This document shows positions 54,081 to 64,000 of a stretch of DNA of 64,000 nucleotides, piece by piece. The first letter of the stretch is position 1, and every line of letters begins with the position of its first letter. This stretch comes from Lepidostoma basale (lineage: Eukaryota; Arthropoda; Insecta; Trichoptera; Lepidostomatidae): NCBI GenBank assembly GCA_022606425.2, contig JAHDVF020001261.1, positions 861,001 through 925,000 on the forward strand. The letters run 5' to 3'. Below the pieces are notes generated by a model. That model saw only the letters and a program-made list of their open reading frames with translations, searched no databases and was not told the DNA's origin. The translations under genes were made by a program, and so were the position numbers.

Positions 54081-54389
54081 CATAAATAATTTGAATAATA
54101 ATTAAGATTCATCCCCATGAATTTTCAAGACACATATCACTACTGTTTAAAAAAAAAAATTTATGGATATTAAAAAAGCGTCAAGAAGGTTAATCGACCT
54201 GAAATATTAACGATACAAATACTTTTTTATGGATGTTTTTCGTCCGTAACTTTATTTCACTCGTATAATACAAAACATACATTTTTATCGGTAAGCTATT
54301 AGGATTTTTCAAAATAATATTTTTCATTATCCGAAATTCCAGATAAGCCTCAGATTATATAATCAGAACTATTACTTCTTATAGGTCAA

Positions 54390-54485
54390 TATGACGATCT
54401 TCGTGGTCGAGTGGTTAGTGCTTTGACTACCACCCCAAAGTTCCCGGGTTCAGTGTGATTGTCACACTGTCTTTCTTCAACCGGC
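54390..54485 (+). mobile_element. SINE head fragment
   Basis: TTCGTGGTCGAGTGGTTAGTGC is a clear A-box region; the B box is cut (CCCGGGTTCAGTG) and the body stops after GTCACACTGTC. Confidence 0.65.
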
Positions 54486-55704
54486 GTTTTATCAATCACA
54501 TTTATTTTTCATTCGTTAAATTATATTTTAGAATAAACTTATATAACAAATCCGTTGGCAGATTGGAGTTGATTAATAATATGATTTTAAGAAACTTCGA
54601 AACATTTCCCCAATATCTAGATGATTACAAGAGAACTTTTCACTTAAAGTAAACAATTAAGATTTTTCGCATTTTATTACCATCGACATTTTTATCTCAT
54701 TATCAGTGGCCAGACTTTCATTCAGCCAGTGTCAAGAGATTTCTCAATCTTTTCTAAAAGGGTAACTAAATTACGGTGACTTTTTCACCCTCTAGTACGT
54801 GCCATAAATACAAAATATATAAGGATCAACATTAATCATAAGCTCACTGTAAGCTTCTCGTATTTAGAAAGCATTTCTTACTACGCCAACCCAACGTCAT
54901 CAAATGATTATTTTATGATTATATGTTACACGTTTATTTTTTTGATTCTCTTTTCAAATATTGGATAAATAAGGATTGGAATAAATGGTCTTAGTATGAT
55001 AAGAAACAGCTATATTCATGAAGAAAGAATCCGGTCATGTACAGGCAGAACTGAAAGTCCCCTGGATCAGAAGACAAGCGTTGTGTCTTTGTGCGTTACC
55101 TGATTTGTGCCTTCTATTGGTGTATTAACTGATATTTTGTCATAGCAAGATTTTTAGCTTTTATGCAACTGACGATTTCATTCATACATATTTATTAAAG
55201 AGTTTTATTCCATTGTTCACGAGTTCGTAGTAATTAATTTAACAATACATGAGTAACGCAGAATTCAGTTTTACAATAAAGTTAATACGTTGTATTCTGT
55301 TTTACATTACGAGTATAACGTAGTTTTTTGTTTAATAACATTAAAAATGTATAATATTTTATTTTAATTATTTATTTTTATGAAAAAACATTTGAACATT
55401 TAAATAAGTTTTTTTATTTCGAAATGTACTATTACAATATTTTAACATTCCATCATTTTCATACAAATTTACCGATTTTAAATTAACCTGATATTCGCTT
55501 CCGCTTTACATTTTAATGTAACGTAAATATTGGAAATTTTAATTATCAACCAAACTATTAAAATTTTCCCGGTATGAACTTGTTTACTTAAAAGTATGAC
55601 TTAAGTTATGTATAGAACAAACCCTGTTAACGCTTTCTGATTATATAATAACTTATTATTTAAATATCTTATCTATAACGGTGGTAAAAATTTATTTTAG
55701 GTAA
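54486..55704. other. AT-rich DNA, nothing recognised
   Basis: Presumed cyclase intron. No exon of the missing C1a part was found here or elsewhere upstream to 64 kb. Confidence 0.35.
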
Positions 55705-56215
55705 ATTATTAACTATCACACCGAATCCCCGGAGGGAACGACAGAGAGTATATACCGCCATACTGTTCTGTCCTAACATACTTCTCTTGATTTGTCTCCA
55801 TTCATACATAGTAACATGCGCGCTATTCGATTTTTCCTACTTTGGATGCAGCCGCCTTTAAGTATTTGATTAATTTGGTCATGCCATGCATTTATTAGTC
55901 TTTCACGGCTTCTCTTTCCACTCACACAGCTGATATATAACATTTTAATTATTTTTCTCTCCTCCATTCACTCCATATGTCCTAACCATCTGAGGGATCC
56001 TTCCTTATTTTATTTATTATGCAATCATTTACCTTACATTTCTTCCATATTTCGTAGTTCCGTATACAATCATATATTATTTTCCTGCACATTATTCTCA
56101 GTGATCTTATTTCTATGGCATATATCATACTTTTTTTCTGCTTTTGCCAGCTCCAAGCTTCACTTTTATATATAATGGTTGGCACTAGAACTCCATTATG
56201 TACTGTCATCTTTGC
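55705..56215 (-). mobile_element. Decayed LINE, (TTAG)n-tailed group
   Basis: Minus strand reads VPTIIYKSEAWSWQKQKKSM and [20 protein letters not shown] with stops between. Its tail is nearly lost. Confidence 0.75.
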
Positions 56216-56234
56216 TTCATTGGATAAACGAGTA

Positions 56235-56480
56235 TTTATAATTTATAATAGTAAACACGATTGTTTAGTGGTTTTACTTGGATTTAATTCATATATATTA
56301 TATAAATTATGATAAATTTCTTTCGCCTTGCGAGGGCATTCTCAAACTGCTGGAGTTTGAGAATGCCCTCGCAAGGCGAAACAAATTAGTTACAATTTAT
56401 ATCATTTATATAAATTAAATCCAAGTAAAACCACTGAACAATCGTGTTTACTATTACAAATAAATAATGGAGTTTTACAA
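56235..56480. repeat. Foldback repeat of about 245 bp, family A-like
   Basis: Long arms (GTAAACACGATTGTTTAGTG with complement at the right) meet around CTGCTGGAG. The right core reads GAATGCCCTCGCAAGGCGAAAC and the left is its complement. High arm identity suggests youth or gene conversion. Confidence 0.7.
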
Positions 56481-56829
56481 AACTAATACCCCAACCATCA
56501 ACAAAATGGATATATTTCTATTTGCAGTATTGTCTTAGAGAGCGCGATTTATTTTGTTCCCAGCACCGACCCCTATTTCGGTGTCTTTTTCCATTTTGAT
56601 TGTCATAAAATGAGTAAAAAAAAAACTAAAAATTTGCTGTTTATTTTATTTCACCTTTACCGCACAAAATACAATAACTGTTTATTCAACTATAATAATT
56701 TGTTAAGTGAATAAACACAATTTACTATTCAAATACAAAGACAAAGGCTTCAGTCAAATTGACAAGGATAATGAAAACAATTCGTAGTACCAAAATTTAC
56801 AACAGTTTTTAAACTAAGCAAAACAAAGT

Positions 56830-57430
56830 AAAAATGACCGTTCACAGTGGTATTTTAGCACCGACACTGATATATGGAAATGAAGCATAGATCGGGCAGA
56901 AAAAAGATGAGAACAGAATAAATGCGATAGAAATGAGATCACTTAGACGTATGTGTGTAAAACGATGTACCACAGATTATCCTTCTTCTTCCTTATTGTA
57001 GGTCTGTTCTCCAGAGTGTTGCTCCTCCTGTGAGGTAGATTCCCAGCTGTCCTTCAATCTTTTAGGAGGTCTTCCACGAGGACGAGTCCCATGAGGCTGA
57101 TTATGCAATGCAATATAGGGGAGTTTGGTGGTGTCCATTCTTTGAACGTGACCGTACCAGTCCCTTTTTCGCTGTCTGCTCCATCTTATAATATCCTCAA
57201 TCTCACATATCTATCTTATTCTGGTGTTCCTCACGCAATCTCTCAGTGTCTTGCCTGCTATCGTCCTCAGTGTCTTCAGTGTTTACAGATTTTCCAATGC
57301 TAATAATAAATAAAATAATTATAAGGAAGCAATATAGAGCGTAAGAAAGTATCATGAACGAAATTGTGAAAGGATCACTGCGTTGGTTTGGATATATGAA
57401 ACGCATCGATGAATACAAAATGTTTATGAA
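56830..57430 (+). mobile_element. LINE, (TTAG)n-tailed group, split by another LINE
   Basis: 56830-56989 and 57290-57430 are consecutive parts of one plus-strand copy (TLIYGNEA-like, then [22 protein letters not shown]). The insert between them is a different LINE; ACAGATT occurs at both junctions. Confidence 0.75.
56990..57289 (-). mobile_element. LINE 3' fragment nested in another LINE
   Basis: Minus strand reads RDWYGHVQRMDTTKLPYIAL then RPRGRPPKRLKDSWES with a GAAGAAG tail at 56990. Same type as 49110-49545. Flanked by a 7 bp ACAGATT duplication. Confidence 0.8.
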
Positions 57431-57529
57431 AGTATACGTTAACGATTTTAATGGACCGTGCTATGTTTTCTTCGGCTTTATATATTTAATCCGTTTATTT
57501 GTATACATATAATATCAAGAACTATTTGT

Positions 57530-57775
57530 ATCTCAATAGAGACGAAGATGCAAATTGGAAACAGAATATGGTTGATCGAGGTGTAAACATGACTTATGAC
57601 CTGTCATTGGTTGAGTAAAGCGCACGCTTTATGTAATATAACATTCCCCATTCCACTTTTTTTCTTATGACCACCATGTCTGACAAATTTTTAGAAGTTG
57701 TATATATGTTAATCTGTAACACCACTTTTTACATGGAAGTTTTTCAATCTACACACTAACGCCATCTATGAAGAT
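57530..57775. repeat. Dispersed repeat, partner at 26385-26625
   Basis: Inverted relative to its partner; the shared words include GACTTATGACCTGTCATTGG. Not coding. Confidence 0.6.
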
Positions 57776-57849
57776 TGTATTTTAAGCATTAAGCAGAAGA
57801 TCTTTTCAACATATAATATCATTACCATTTTTACATCATTAATTTATTC

Positions 57850-58133
57850 CATTTATCCAAACCAGCTCAATGACCCTTGATTATTTTGTTCATAACACTT
57901 TCATTCACACTGAATTTTCTTCTTATATATATAGAGGAAAACCAGGAAAATGTGGCAGGTTCAAATAAATCAAATATTGTATGCCGACCACGTGAGAAGT
58001 CGGAGAAATCAACTTGCGTGCTGACACGATGTTATATGTCGAGGAAGCGAGAAAAGCATGTCAGGAAAGAAAAGTGAACAGGCCTCTCTTTTTGTCTATC
58101 CCTTCGGAGAGATGTCATGATAGTTAGTTAGTT
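57850..58133 (+). mobile_element. LINE, (TTAG)n-tailed group, with 5' inversion
   Basis: 57930-58133 is the normal plus-strand end with TTAGTTAGTTA. 57850-57925 is the neighbouring upstream segment of the same LINE, but complemented, so the 5' part is inverted relative to the 3' part. Confidence 0.78.
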
Positions 58134-58724
58134 AACAATTTATATGAAAAAAGTTTTCTAATTGTGTTTAAAAAATTTCCGGATAAGGATTTATGGCAAG
58201 TAATAGATTTTCAAAATGGCCAACACTTCAATTACAAACTTCTTCGCAAGTCGACTAAACTTTCCGAGTTTTTGTCATGAATGAACAAAGTTTTTCCACC
58301 TTCGTGAACTCGCATTTCTCATTTCAATGGTTTTCGAATTAATTCAAATATTATGGGAGTTGTGCCTGTGAATATATAATATTTCAATCAATCAAAAATG
58401 TTATGTAGTACATTAAATTACTCGAGTTCCTAAAATCCTTTCATTAATCTGTGTACGAGTATATATGAAAATATGTTAACTTTTCCAAAATTTTCAAAAA
58501 AATAATTGTTTGAATGAAACCACCTCCTTTTTTTGTAATTATATTACTTATATAAGCAAAATATCGATGGTTACTCTTATGTTAAAATATTTATATATAT
58601 TTTTATGTATTATTAAATATTGGTATAATTCAATAATTAAACAATTATAATTGCTAAAATATTTATGTAATATTTTCTGCCTACAAAATATTAATTATTA
58701 CTTAAAGTTTCTTGAACAATAGTA
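58134..58724. other. AT-rich DNA, nothing recognised
   Basis: No frame or repeat family seen. Confidence 0.3.
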
Positions 58725-59130
58725 TTTTAGTACTAACCATGATGTGTGGAAGTGAAGTATAGAACTGGAAGAAAAAGGATGAGAGCAGAACAAATGCGGT
58801 AGAGATGAGATCCCTTAGAGGTGTACGGGTGGTAAAACGATGAACGACAGAATTTCAAATGTTTATATAAGGAAGGAATGCAGAGCGGAAAAACTAAGAT
58901 GATCACTGGAAAAATATAAGTTTACGATGAGAATGGAGGACGTAGTCGTGAGAGACCGAAGAAATGTGCATGAACAAATTAATCAATTTTTAAAGGTCGG
59001 TCATTAGAAGTCAGATGAATCGACGTGCGTGAATGACTCGCTGTATGAATGTAGAGAAAGCTAGTGAAGTGTGTCGGGATCTAGTAGTATGGCGATCCAT
59101 TCTCTCTGCCTACCTCTCCGGGACACATAG
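58725..59130 (+). mobile_element. Decayed LINE, (TTAG)n-tailed group
   Basis: Runs from TMMCGSEV-like sequence through NRTNAVEMRSL-like sequence to a mutated stop region; tail lost. Confidence 0.72.
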
Positions 59131-59139
59131 TTTTTTGTT

Positions 59140-60015
59140 GTTGTTAAACAGTGATGTATAACTTTATATAAAATAGTGAATACGAATAAATACATCTGTT
59201 TTTGAGAAGTTACATTTAATATTATGGGAATCAAATATCAAACATTTGATACTGCCTTAGAAAGGCGAAACATGTAATTCCCAAAATACATAATAAAACT
59301 TCTAGAAAATTTTTATTCGTATTAATTACACCAAATCTATTGATGCAACATGAGAAAATAATTTAAATATTTTAAGACATGAGGAAAATGACAATGACAC
59401 TCGTTTAATAAAAACAATTATAACGAATAACGAATTAACAGAAAGCATTTTTACTGTTTCCATTCAATCTTCACATATTTCTGAATATCAACCATCCTTA
59501 ATATTAGTCATTTGTCAAATTGCACATCATCAAATTGCACATGTCTGTTTTTTGTTTTAAATTTAAATTAATGTTTAAAAATTATTGGCCTAAGAACTGG
59601 AGCATTTACTTTCGCAATCTATTTTCGCGGTTTAGCATCTTATAATATTCAATTGAATTCAAGAATAGCCGGATAATTACAACAAAAAATTATTGATCAA
59701 TTGCATATTAGAAAGGCTTCATTTTTAATGAGAAACTTTGAAATGTGTCATTATGAATAACCGATATAGGAACTTGTACTGTACAGGCGTCACCGTCGCC
59801 GTCGTACGGTTTTTAATATGCAGAAGATTCTAGAGTTTTTATTTTGCTCTACGAAAATGTGTACATTATCGATCATTCTGAGTTTGAATATTTTTGATGA
59901 ACTTAGTTTTCGGAGGTAACTTATTTAAAAGTATTTGATAATGCCTTATACAGGCAACACGAGTCAGTCGTATAAAATATAAAAACTATAAAACAGACAT
60001 TTTCATTTCAATTTC
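59140..60015. repeat. Two decayed family A foldbacks and intervening DNA
   Basis: 59150-59330 keeps both arms and a core CTTAGAAAGGCGAAACATGTAATTCCC. 59925-60010 is a weaker copy. Between them no gene was seen. Confidence 0.5.
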
Positions 60016-60079
60016 TTATTCAAGTAAGTTAATATACATATTTTTTTAAAGTTTCAATCCTAGGGATTGATTTGCAGCA

Positions 60080-60350
60080 AAGTCATATTTCGTATGTCAC
60101 TTGGGTCTTTCAATGTGGTAGTTTCCCGTTGTTTGCCATATTTCTGTAAACAACAGGTTATTTGGACACAATTACTGTGTACATTTTTTAGAGATTGATC
60201 TCTTGATATGTAGGTAGGGAGTCTGTCACCATTTTTGTCACGTTTATTCTACCATACCAGATACAGCATTATTTTTTCACACTGTCATCGCCGGGATTCG
60301 AATTCGGGACCCTCGGTTTGGCATGTTTTCACTCTGCCGCTTTTCCTAAA
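60080..60350 (-). mobile_element. tRNA-derived SINE, decayed
   Basis: Minus strand has the GCGGCAGAGTGAAAAC head, a B-box-like GAATTCGAATCCC and the conserved body, extended by AACGGGAAACTACCACATTG. Confidence 0.7.
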
Positions 60351-60354
60351 AGTA

Positions 60355-60495
60355 GACTATTGTTTCTTGAACAATGATATAAAACTTCATATTAAATAAT
60401 TAATACGAATGAAAACGTCCGTTTTCTAGAAGTTTTATTATATTTTATGGGAATGACATGTTTCGCCCTTCTAAGGCATTATCGAATATCCTAAT
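60355..60495 (-). repeat. Family A foldback half
   Basis: Arm with AATACGAATGAAAACGTCCG and TTCTAGAAGTTTTATTATAT, ending in a minus-strand core TTAGAAGGGCGAAACATGTCATTCCC. Confidence 0.6.
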
Positions 60496-60721
60496 AAACG
60501 TTTAGGTTGCAAAAGAAATAATATTAAATCCAGGATGTCAAATGCCAGTTTGGGATTAATCAAGTGACGTAAAAGTGTAATCTAGCAACTACTACATAGA
60601 GTATAGAGAAAGATGCTCACTTGTTAAACGTCTCATTAGAAAGGACAAACGCTTGTACACATTCATTTCGGCAAAACACAGACAATCAGCTGCAGCCCAG
60701 AATTAATTTGAAAATCTTTTT

Positions 60722-60965
60722 CTTCTGGTGCCGTTTCAGGTCCCATCAACGTTGGAGATCATTGCAGCAAAAGCATCTCTCTCCTGCGCCACTTGGAAGA
60801 GGTTCTCAACTCTGCTCATTCCTGTCCATTCCCTTATATTTCGCACCCAGGACAGCTGCTTTTTGTCAACTTCTTGCCATCCCTCTAACTTGCCCATGAT
60901 TATCAGCCGAATGAGGTGGTATCTTTCTTCCCTTAGCACATGACCCAAATTGGAAACTTTTCAAC
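60722..60965 (-). mobile_element. LINE fragment, VGGT-ending group
   Basis: Open minus-strand frame of 70 residues: GHVLREERYHLIRLIIMGKL and WTGMSRVENLFQVAQERDAF, ending MISNVDGT and stop. Confidence 0.82.
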
Positions 60966-61009
60966 TATCACACTCAACAACAGTTCTCTAATTTTTATGT
61001 ATAAAATAG

Positions 61010-61345
61010 TAACTAACTAACCATCACGCCATCTCCCCGAAGGGGTAGGCTGAAAGAATGGACTGCCACACTTTTCTTTCCTGACATATTTCTCTCGATT
61101 CCTCAACATTCATAAATCATGTCATGCACGCGCGTCGATTTCTCTGACTCCTTACATGGCCGACATTTAATAATTGATTTATTTGATTTTTTTAACATTT
61201 TTCTTCATTCAATCTTTCCATATGTCCAAACCATCTTAATGATCCTTTCATTATTTTGTTCATGACAGCATCATTCGCACCGCATTCACTTCTTATATTT
61301 TCATTCGACATTCTATCATACACAGAGTATCCACACATTCGTGCA
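61010..61345 (-). mobile_element. 5'-truncated LINE, (TTAG)n-tailed group
   Basis: Reads CGYSVYDRMSNENIRSECGA then [20 protein letters not shown], with the tail at 61010. Confidence 0.82.
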
Positions 61346-61674
61346 TAAAATAGTACATATTCGAAAATGTGTACAATTATACCAAGCAGCTCTTTGAAAT
61401 ATCTTCTCACATAGTATTGATCGGACCGTTTAGGGTATTATAGTTTAGGAGTGCCACTTGCCTCCTTTAACAAGCAGCTCAATAGCACGATTATTTTTCA
61501 GGCATCATCAGCAATGTTCTTGAGGCCTTAACTGTTCCACTTACTAGTCTACTTTATAGGCAAGAACTTTTACCACCACTCAGCCTCCTTTATTTGCGAG
61601 TACTTCAGTACACAGACATATTTATAGTTTTAGTTAACAGCTTTCTAGCAACAAATATATGAAGTAACAAACAA

Positions 61675-62175
61675 ACTAACTAACCATCACGCCGTCTCCC
61701 CGAAGGGGTAGGCAGAAAGAATGGACTGCCACACTTTATTTTCCTGACATATTTCTCACGCTTCCTCAACATTCATACATCGTGTCATGCACGCGCGTCG
61801 ATTTCTCTGACTCTTCACATGGCCGACATTCAATATTTGATTTATTTGATCGTGCCACGTTTTCTTCGGTCTTCCTCTATTTCTGGTTCCATTTACATCG
61901 TTAACTTATGATTTTTTTACCATTCTTTCTTCATTCAATCATTCCATATGTCCAAACCATCTTAATGATCCTTTCATTATTTTGTTTAGAACACCATCAT
62001 TCGCACCGCATTCACTTCTTATATTTTCATTCGACACACTATCATACACAGAGTATCCACACATTCGTCTAAGAGATCTCTTTTCTACTGCATTTATTCT
62101 ACTTTCATCCTTCTTTTTGCCAGTTCCATGCTTCGCTTCCATACATAAGGGTCGGTAAAAGAACACCATTGTGCA
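61675..62175 (-). mobile_element. 5'-truncated LINE, (TTAG)n-tailed group, best-preserved end
   Basis: Reads ESRINAVEKRSLRRMCGYSV and [18 protein letters not shown], and further on [20 protein letters not shown] and [13 protein letters not shown] followed by TGA and then TGGTTAGTTAG. The coding frame ends directly at the tail. Confidence 0.85.
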
Positions 62176-62267
62176 CTGCCTGCATATATATATATATATT
62201 ATTAACGTGAAGCAGTGCTCGTGTTTGCTCCGCCGTTTATTTAATATATTTTTCGTTCAAAGTTGCG

Positions 62268-63275
62268 ATGGAGTCCAAAATTGACGTAATTCTGGAAGAA
62301 TTGAGGACTCTGCGCACAATGGTGGGGTCCCTCACTGATGAAGTTAACGATTTACGTGAGATTATTAATGTGTCCGGCCCACGTAAAGGAATCATAAAAA
62401 AAAGTGACAGTTCTCGTTCGGTCGGTAAAGAAGAAATTCTGACTCGACCGAGCTCAGTCCCGCCGTCCGAACAGTTACTCTGCCCGGCCCATAGTGACGT
62501 CGCTAATACCGCCACCGGACTTAGCGATAGGACCGGAGCGGCAATTATTACAGTCACTCGTCCCATCACCCGTAGGTATACGCGCGCTATCGCACGTGTA
62601 GCTTCACCACCTGCGGAGGCAGAAGGAGTTACAGTGGTGAGGGCTGCGGTCGCCGACCCTTTACCTTCATCATCTCGCTGTCCAGAGGTACCAAGTGTCC
62701 TCCCACTGTCCTCAGCTGCTACTGCTTCTCCCACCTCGCGTGCAACCTACGCGGCCACCATCGCTGGATCTATGGTGGTGGAGAGGGAGAGCTCTGCAAG
62801 GGTCGCTGCTAAGGGAAAACATCCCCCATCTGGTGTCTCGCAGAGGAAGGGCGTCAGGAACCCTGAGACTGCCGTGCAGGAGGAGACCCCTGCGCCGCTG
62901 GTCGCCAACAGACCGGTGGAGAGTGATGGCCCATGGAATGTGGTGTCCAGGAGACGACCTGCCACTGTCCGAGGTACTCTGAGAATGGACAGTCCCCCCC
63001 CTTCCTCCCCTGTTCTTAAATTTTACCACTTTTTCCCTTTCCACCCCGAGACCTCGGTCAGTGACATGACGTCTTACCTTAATGGTTTACGTAAGGCATC
63101 ATATACGGTGCATAGAATTAAGCCCAAGGAGGGAAGTTCTTATGTGTCGTTTAAGATTGGAATACCGAGTTCGGTTATCTCGGAGGTCCTGGAGCCTAAA
63201 CACTGGCCACGCCGTTCCTTTATCAAGGAGTGGCGGGCGGGTGTTGCTGCTCCGCAACTTCCGAGGGCTAGCTGA
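62268..63275 (+). CDS. LINE ORF1 protein
   Basis: 335 codons from ATG to TGA. The start (ILEELRTLRTMVGSLTDEVN) has heptad-like hydrophobic spacing and may form a coiled coil. The middle is Ser/Pro/Thr-rich and disordered. The C-terminus (about residues 260-325: VSDMTSYLNGLRKASYTVHR, VSFKIGIPSSVISEVLEPKH, WPRRSFIKEW) resembles the ORF1 C-terminal domain of CR1-like elements. No CCHC zinc knuckle is seen. ORF1 proteins of LINEs bind their RNA. The overlapping minus-strand frames are shadows. Confidence 0.82.
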   Translation: MESKIDVILEELRTLRTMVGSLTDEVNDLREIINVSGPRKGIIKKSDSSRSVGKEEILTRPSSVPPSEQLLCPAHSDVANTATGLSDRTGAAIITVTRPITRRYTRAIARVASPPAEAEGVTVVRAAVADPLPSSSRCPEVPSVLPLSSAATASPTSRATYAATIAGSMVVERESSARVAAKGKHPPSGVSQRKGVRNPETAVQEETPAPLVANRPVESDGPWNVVSRRRPATVRGTLRMDSPPPSSPVLKFYHFFPFHPETSVSDMTSYLNGLRKASYTVHRIKPKEGSSYVSFKIGIPSSVISEVLEPKHWPRRSFIKEWRAGVAAPQLPRAS

Positions 63276-64000
63276 CTCGGTTCATCCAATTCTTTTTTCT
63301 TCCTATATCAAAACGTTCGTGGATTGAGGACAAAATGCTCGAAATTTTTCTCCAATGTTTCGGTGAGTGAGGCTAACATAGTCGCTCTCACTGAGACTTG
63401 GCTAAATTCGAGCGTCCTCTCCTCTGAGCTTTTTGATATAGAGAACTTTAATGTCTTTCGCAGAGATCGGGACAGCGACAATAGTCGCAGTCGCGGTGGC
63501 GGCTGCTTGTTGGCGGTCGAGAGGGGGGATGCGCTGAGGGCTGAGCGCGTCCCCAATCTTGAATCAGTCAATGAGGATCTCTGGGTGAAAATTATTTATG
63601 GGGTAAATCAAGTAACATATATATGTGTTACATATATACCACCGGGGTCTAATTGGGAAATTTATAACCGATTTTTTGATGCGATGCATACGAACTTCAA
63701 TCTGATCGGAGGTAAAAATGTCATTGTGATGGGAGACTTTAACCTATACTCTGCCCATGGGTTCGACAATGTCCAGCGTGACTTGGAGTACCTATGCGCA
63801 GTGTTTGGGCTTGCACAACACAATGTCGTTTTGAACTCAGATTCCAGAACCTTGGATTTAATTTTGAGCAACATCAAATTGCAAGTTTCAAGATCAGTGT
63901 CTCCATTAGTCACTGAAGATGATCACCATCCCGCGCTAGAGTTTGAGTACTCTGGTAAAGATAATCCTGGTATTACCAGAGTACCGCGCCATAAAAAAGA
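63276..64000 (+). CDS. LINE ORF2 start: apurinic-like endonuclease domain (partial)
   Basis: The frame is open from the ORF1 stop to the window end, in the same frame as ORF1. The endonuclease/exonuclease/phosphatase family residues are present: Asn in YQNVRGLRTK, Glu in LTETWL, Asp and Asn in VMGDFNLYS, and DDHHPALEFE at the end. This domain nicks target DNA to prime reverse transcription. No in-frame ATG occurs between the TGA (63273-63275) and the first motif at 63306. The reverse transcriptase domain lies outside the window. Confidence 0.88.

Larger units (their letters stand above)
62200..64000 (+). mobile_element. CR1/Jockey-like LINE, 5' part, runs off the window
   Basis: Two open reading frames in order, with few or no lesions, after a TA-repeat at 62184-62202. 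Much better preserved than any other LINE here, hence probably young. The reverse transcriptase would lie beyond 64000. Confidence 0.88.

Noticed and set aside
2563..61700. TTAG repeats as insect telomeric (TTAGG)n DNA
   Set aside because: The unit is four bases, occurs only at LINE or SINE ends, and spans just a few units.
51053..62200. Upstream adenylate cyclase exons (rest of C1a, first membrane block)
   Set aside because: I looked for GC-rich minus-strand stretches with the metal-binding Asp motif and found none; they probably lie beyond 64 kb.
62237..62734. Minus-strand frame opposite the LINE ORF1
   Set aside because: Shadow of a GC-rich coding region; no motif of its own.

Overview
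The window is AT-rich animal nuclear DNA. It has GT-AG introns, GC-rich exons in AT-rich introns, and very many decayed mobile elements. An insect is most likely, and the LINE, SINE and mariner mix suggests a moth or butterfly; this is inference, not proven here. No rRNA, functional tRNA gene, CRISPR array or viral genome was seen.

Four pieces of host coding sequence or candidate coding sequence are visible. (1) 5327-5905 (+) is the last exon of an unrecognised protein that ends in a membrane anchor. (2) 18448-51052 (-) is the 3' part of a membrane adenylate cyclase. I could join 14 exons in phase into about 767 residues: the end of catalytic half C1a, linker C1b, the second six-helix membrane block, catalytic half C2 and a C-terminal tail. 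The start of the gene lies above 64 kb. (3) 33993-36272 (-) is an intact, intronless 759-residue adenylate kinase 7-like gene inside one adenylate cyclase intron, on the same strand. (4) 14721-14960 (-) is a weak small ORF. The first two genes converge on a 12 kb repeat-filled gap.

The rest is mostly repeats. There are two nearly identical 1.3 kb mariner copies (36.5 and 42.5 kb), an older mariner remnant (12.4 kb) and a mariner-derived MITE (40 kb). 5'-truncated non-LTR retrotransposon tails occur throughout; the most abundant group ends in (TTAG)n directly after its stop codon. A small SINE-like repeat shares that LINE 3' end, and a tRNA-derived SINE is scattered. A less damaged CR1/Jockey-like LINE runs off the right edge from 62.2 kb.

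The most unusual signal is a set of foldback repeat families whose centres look like hammerhead ribozyme cores: a CUGANGA-like box, a short hairpin, GAAA, a four-base self-complementary stem III such as CAUG or CCGG, then UH. In the best copies a short stem I closes the fold. Several families with unrelated flanks keep this plan. This resembles the short-stem-III hammerheads known from retroelements such as Penelope-like elements, but no Penelope protein is visible here. Other notable structures are a long intronic inverted repeat (26.8-28.0 kb), a near-perfect 175 bp hairpin MITE (16.5 kb), a LINE copy with a 5' inversion (57.9 kb), and a possible UGA-C stop/readthrough junction between the two LINE ORFs (63.27 kb).
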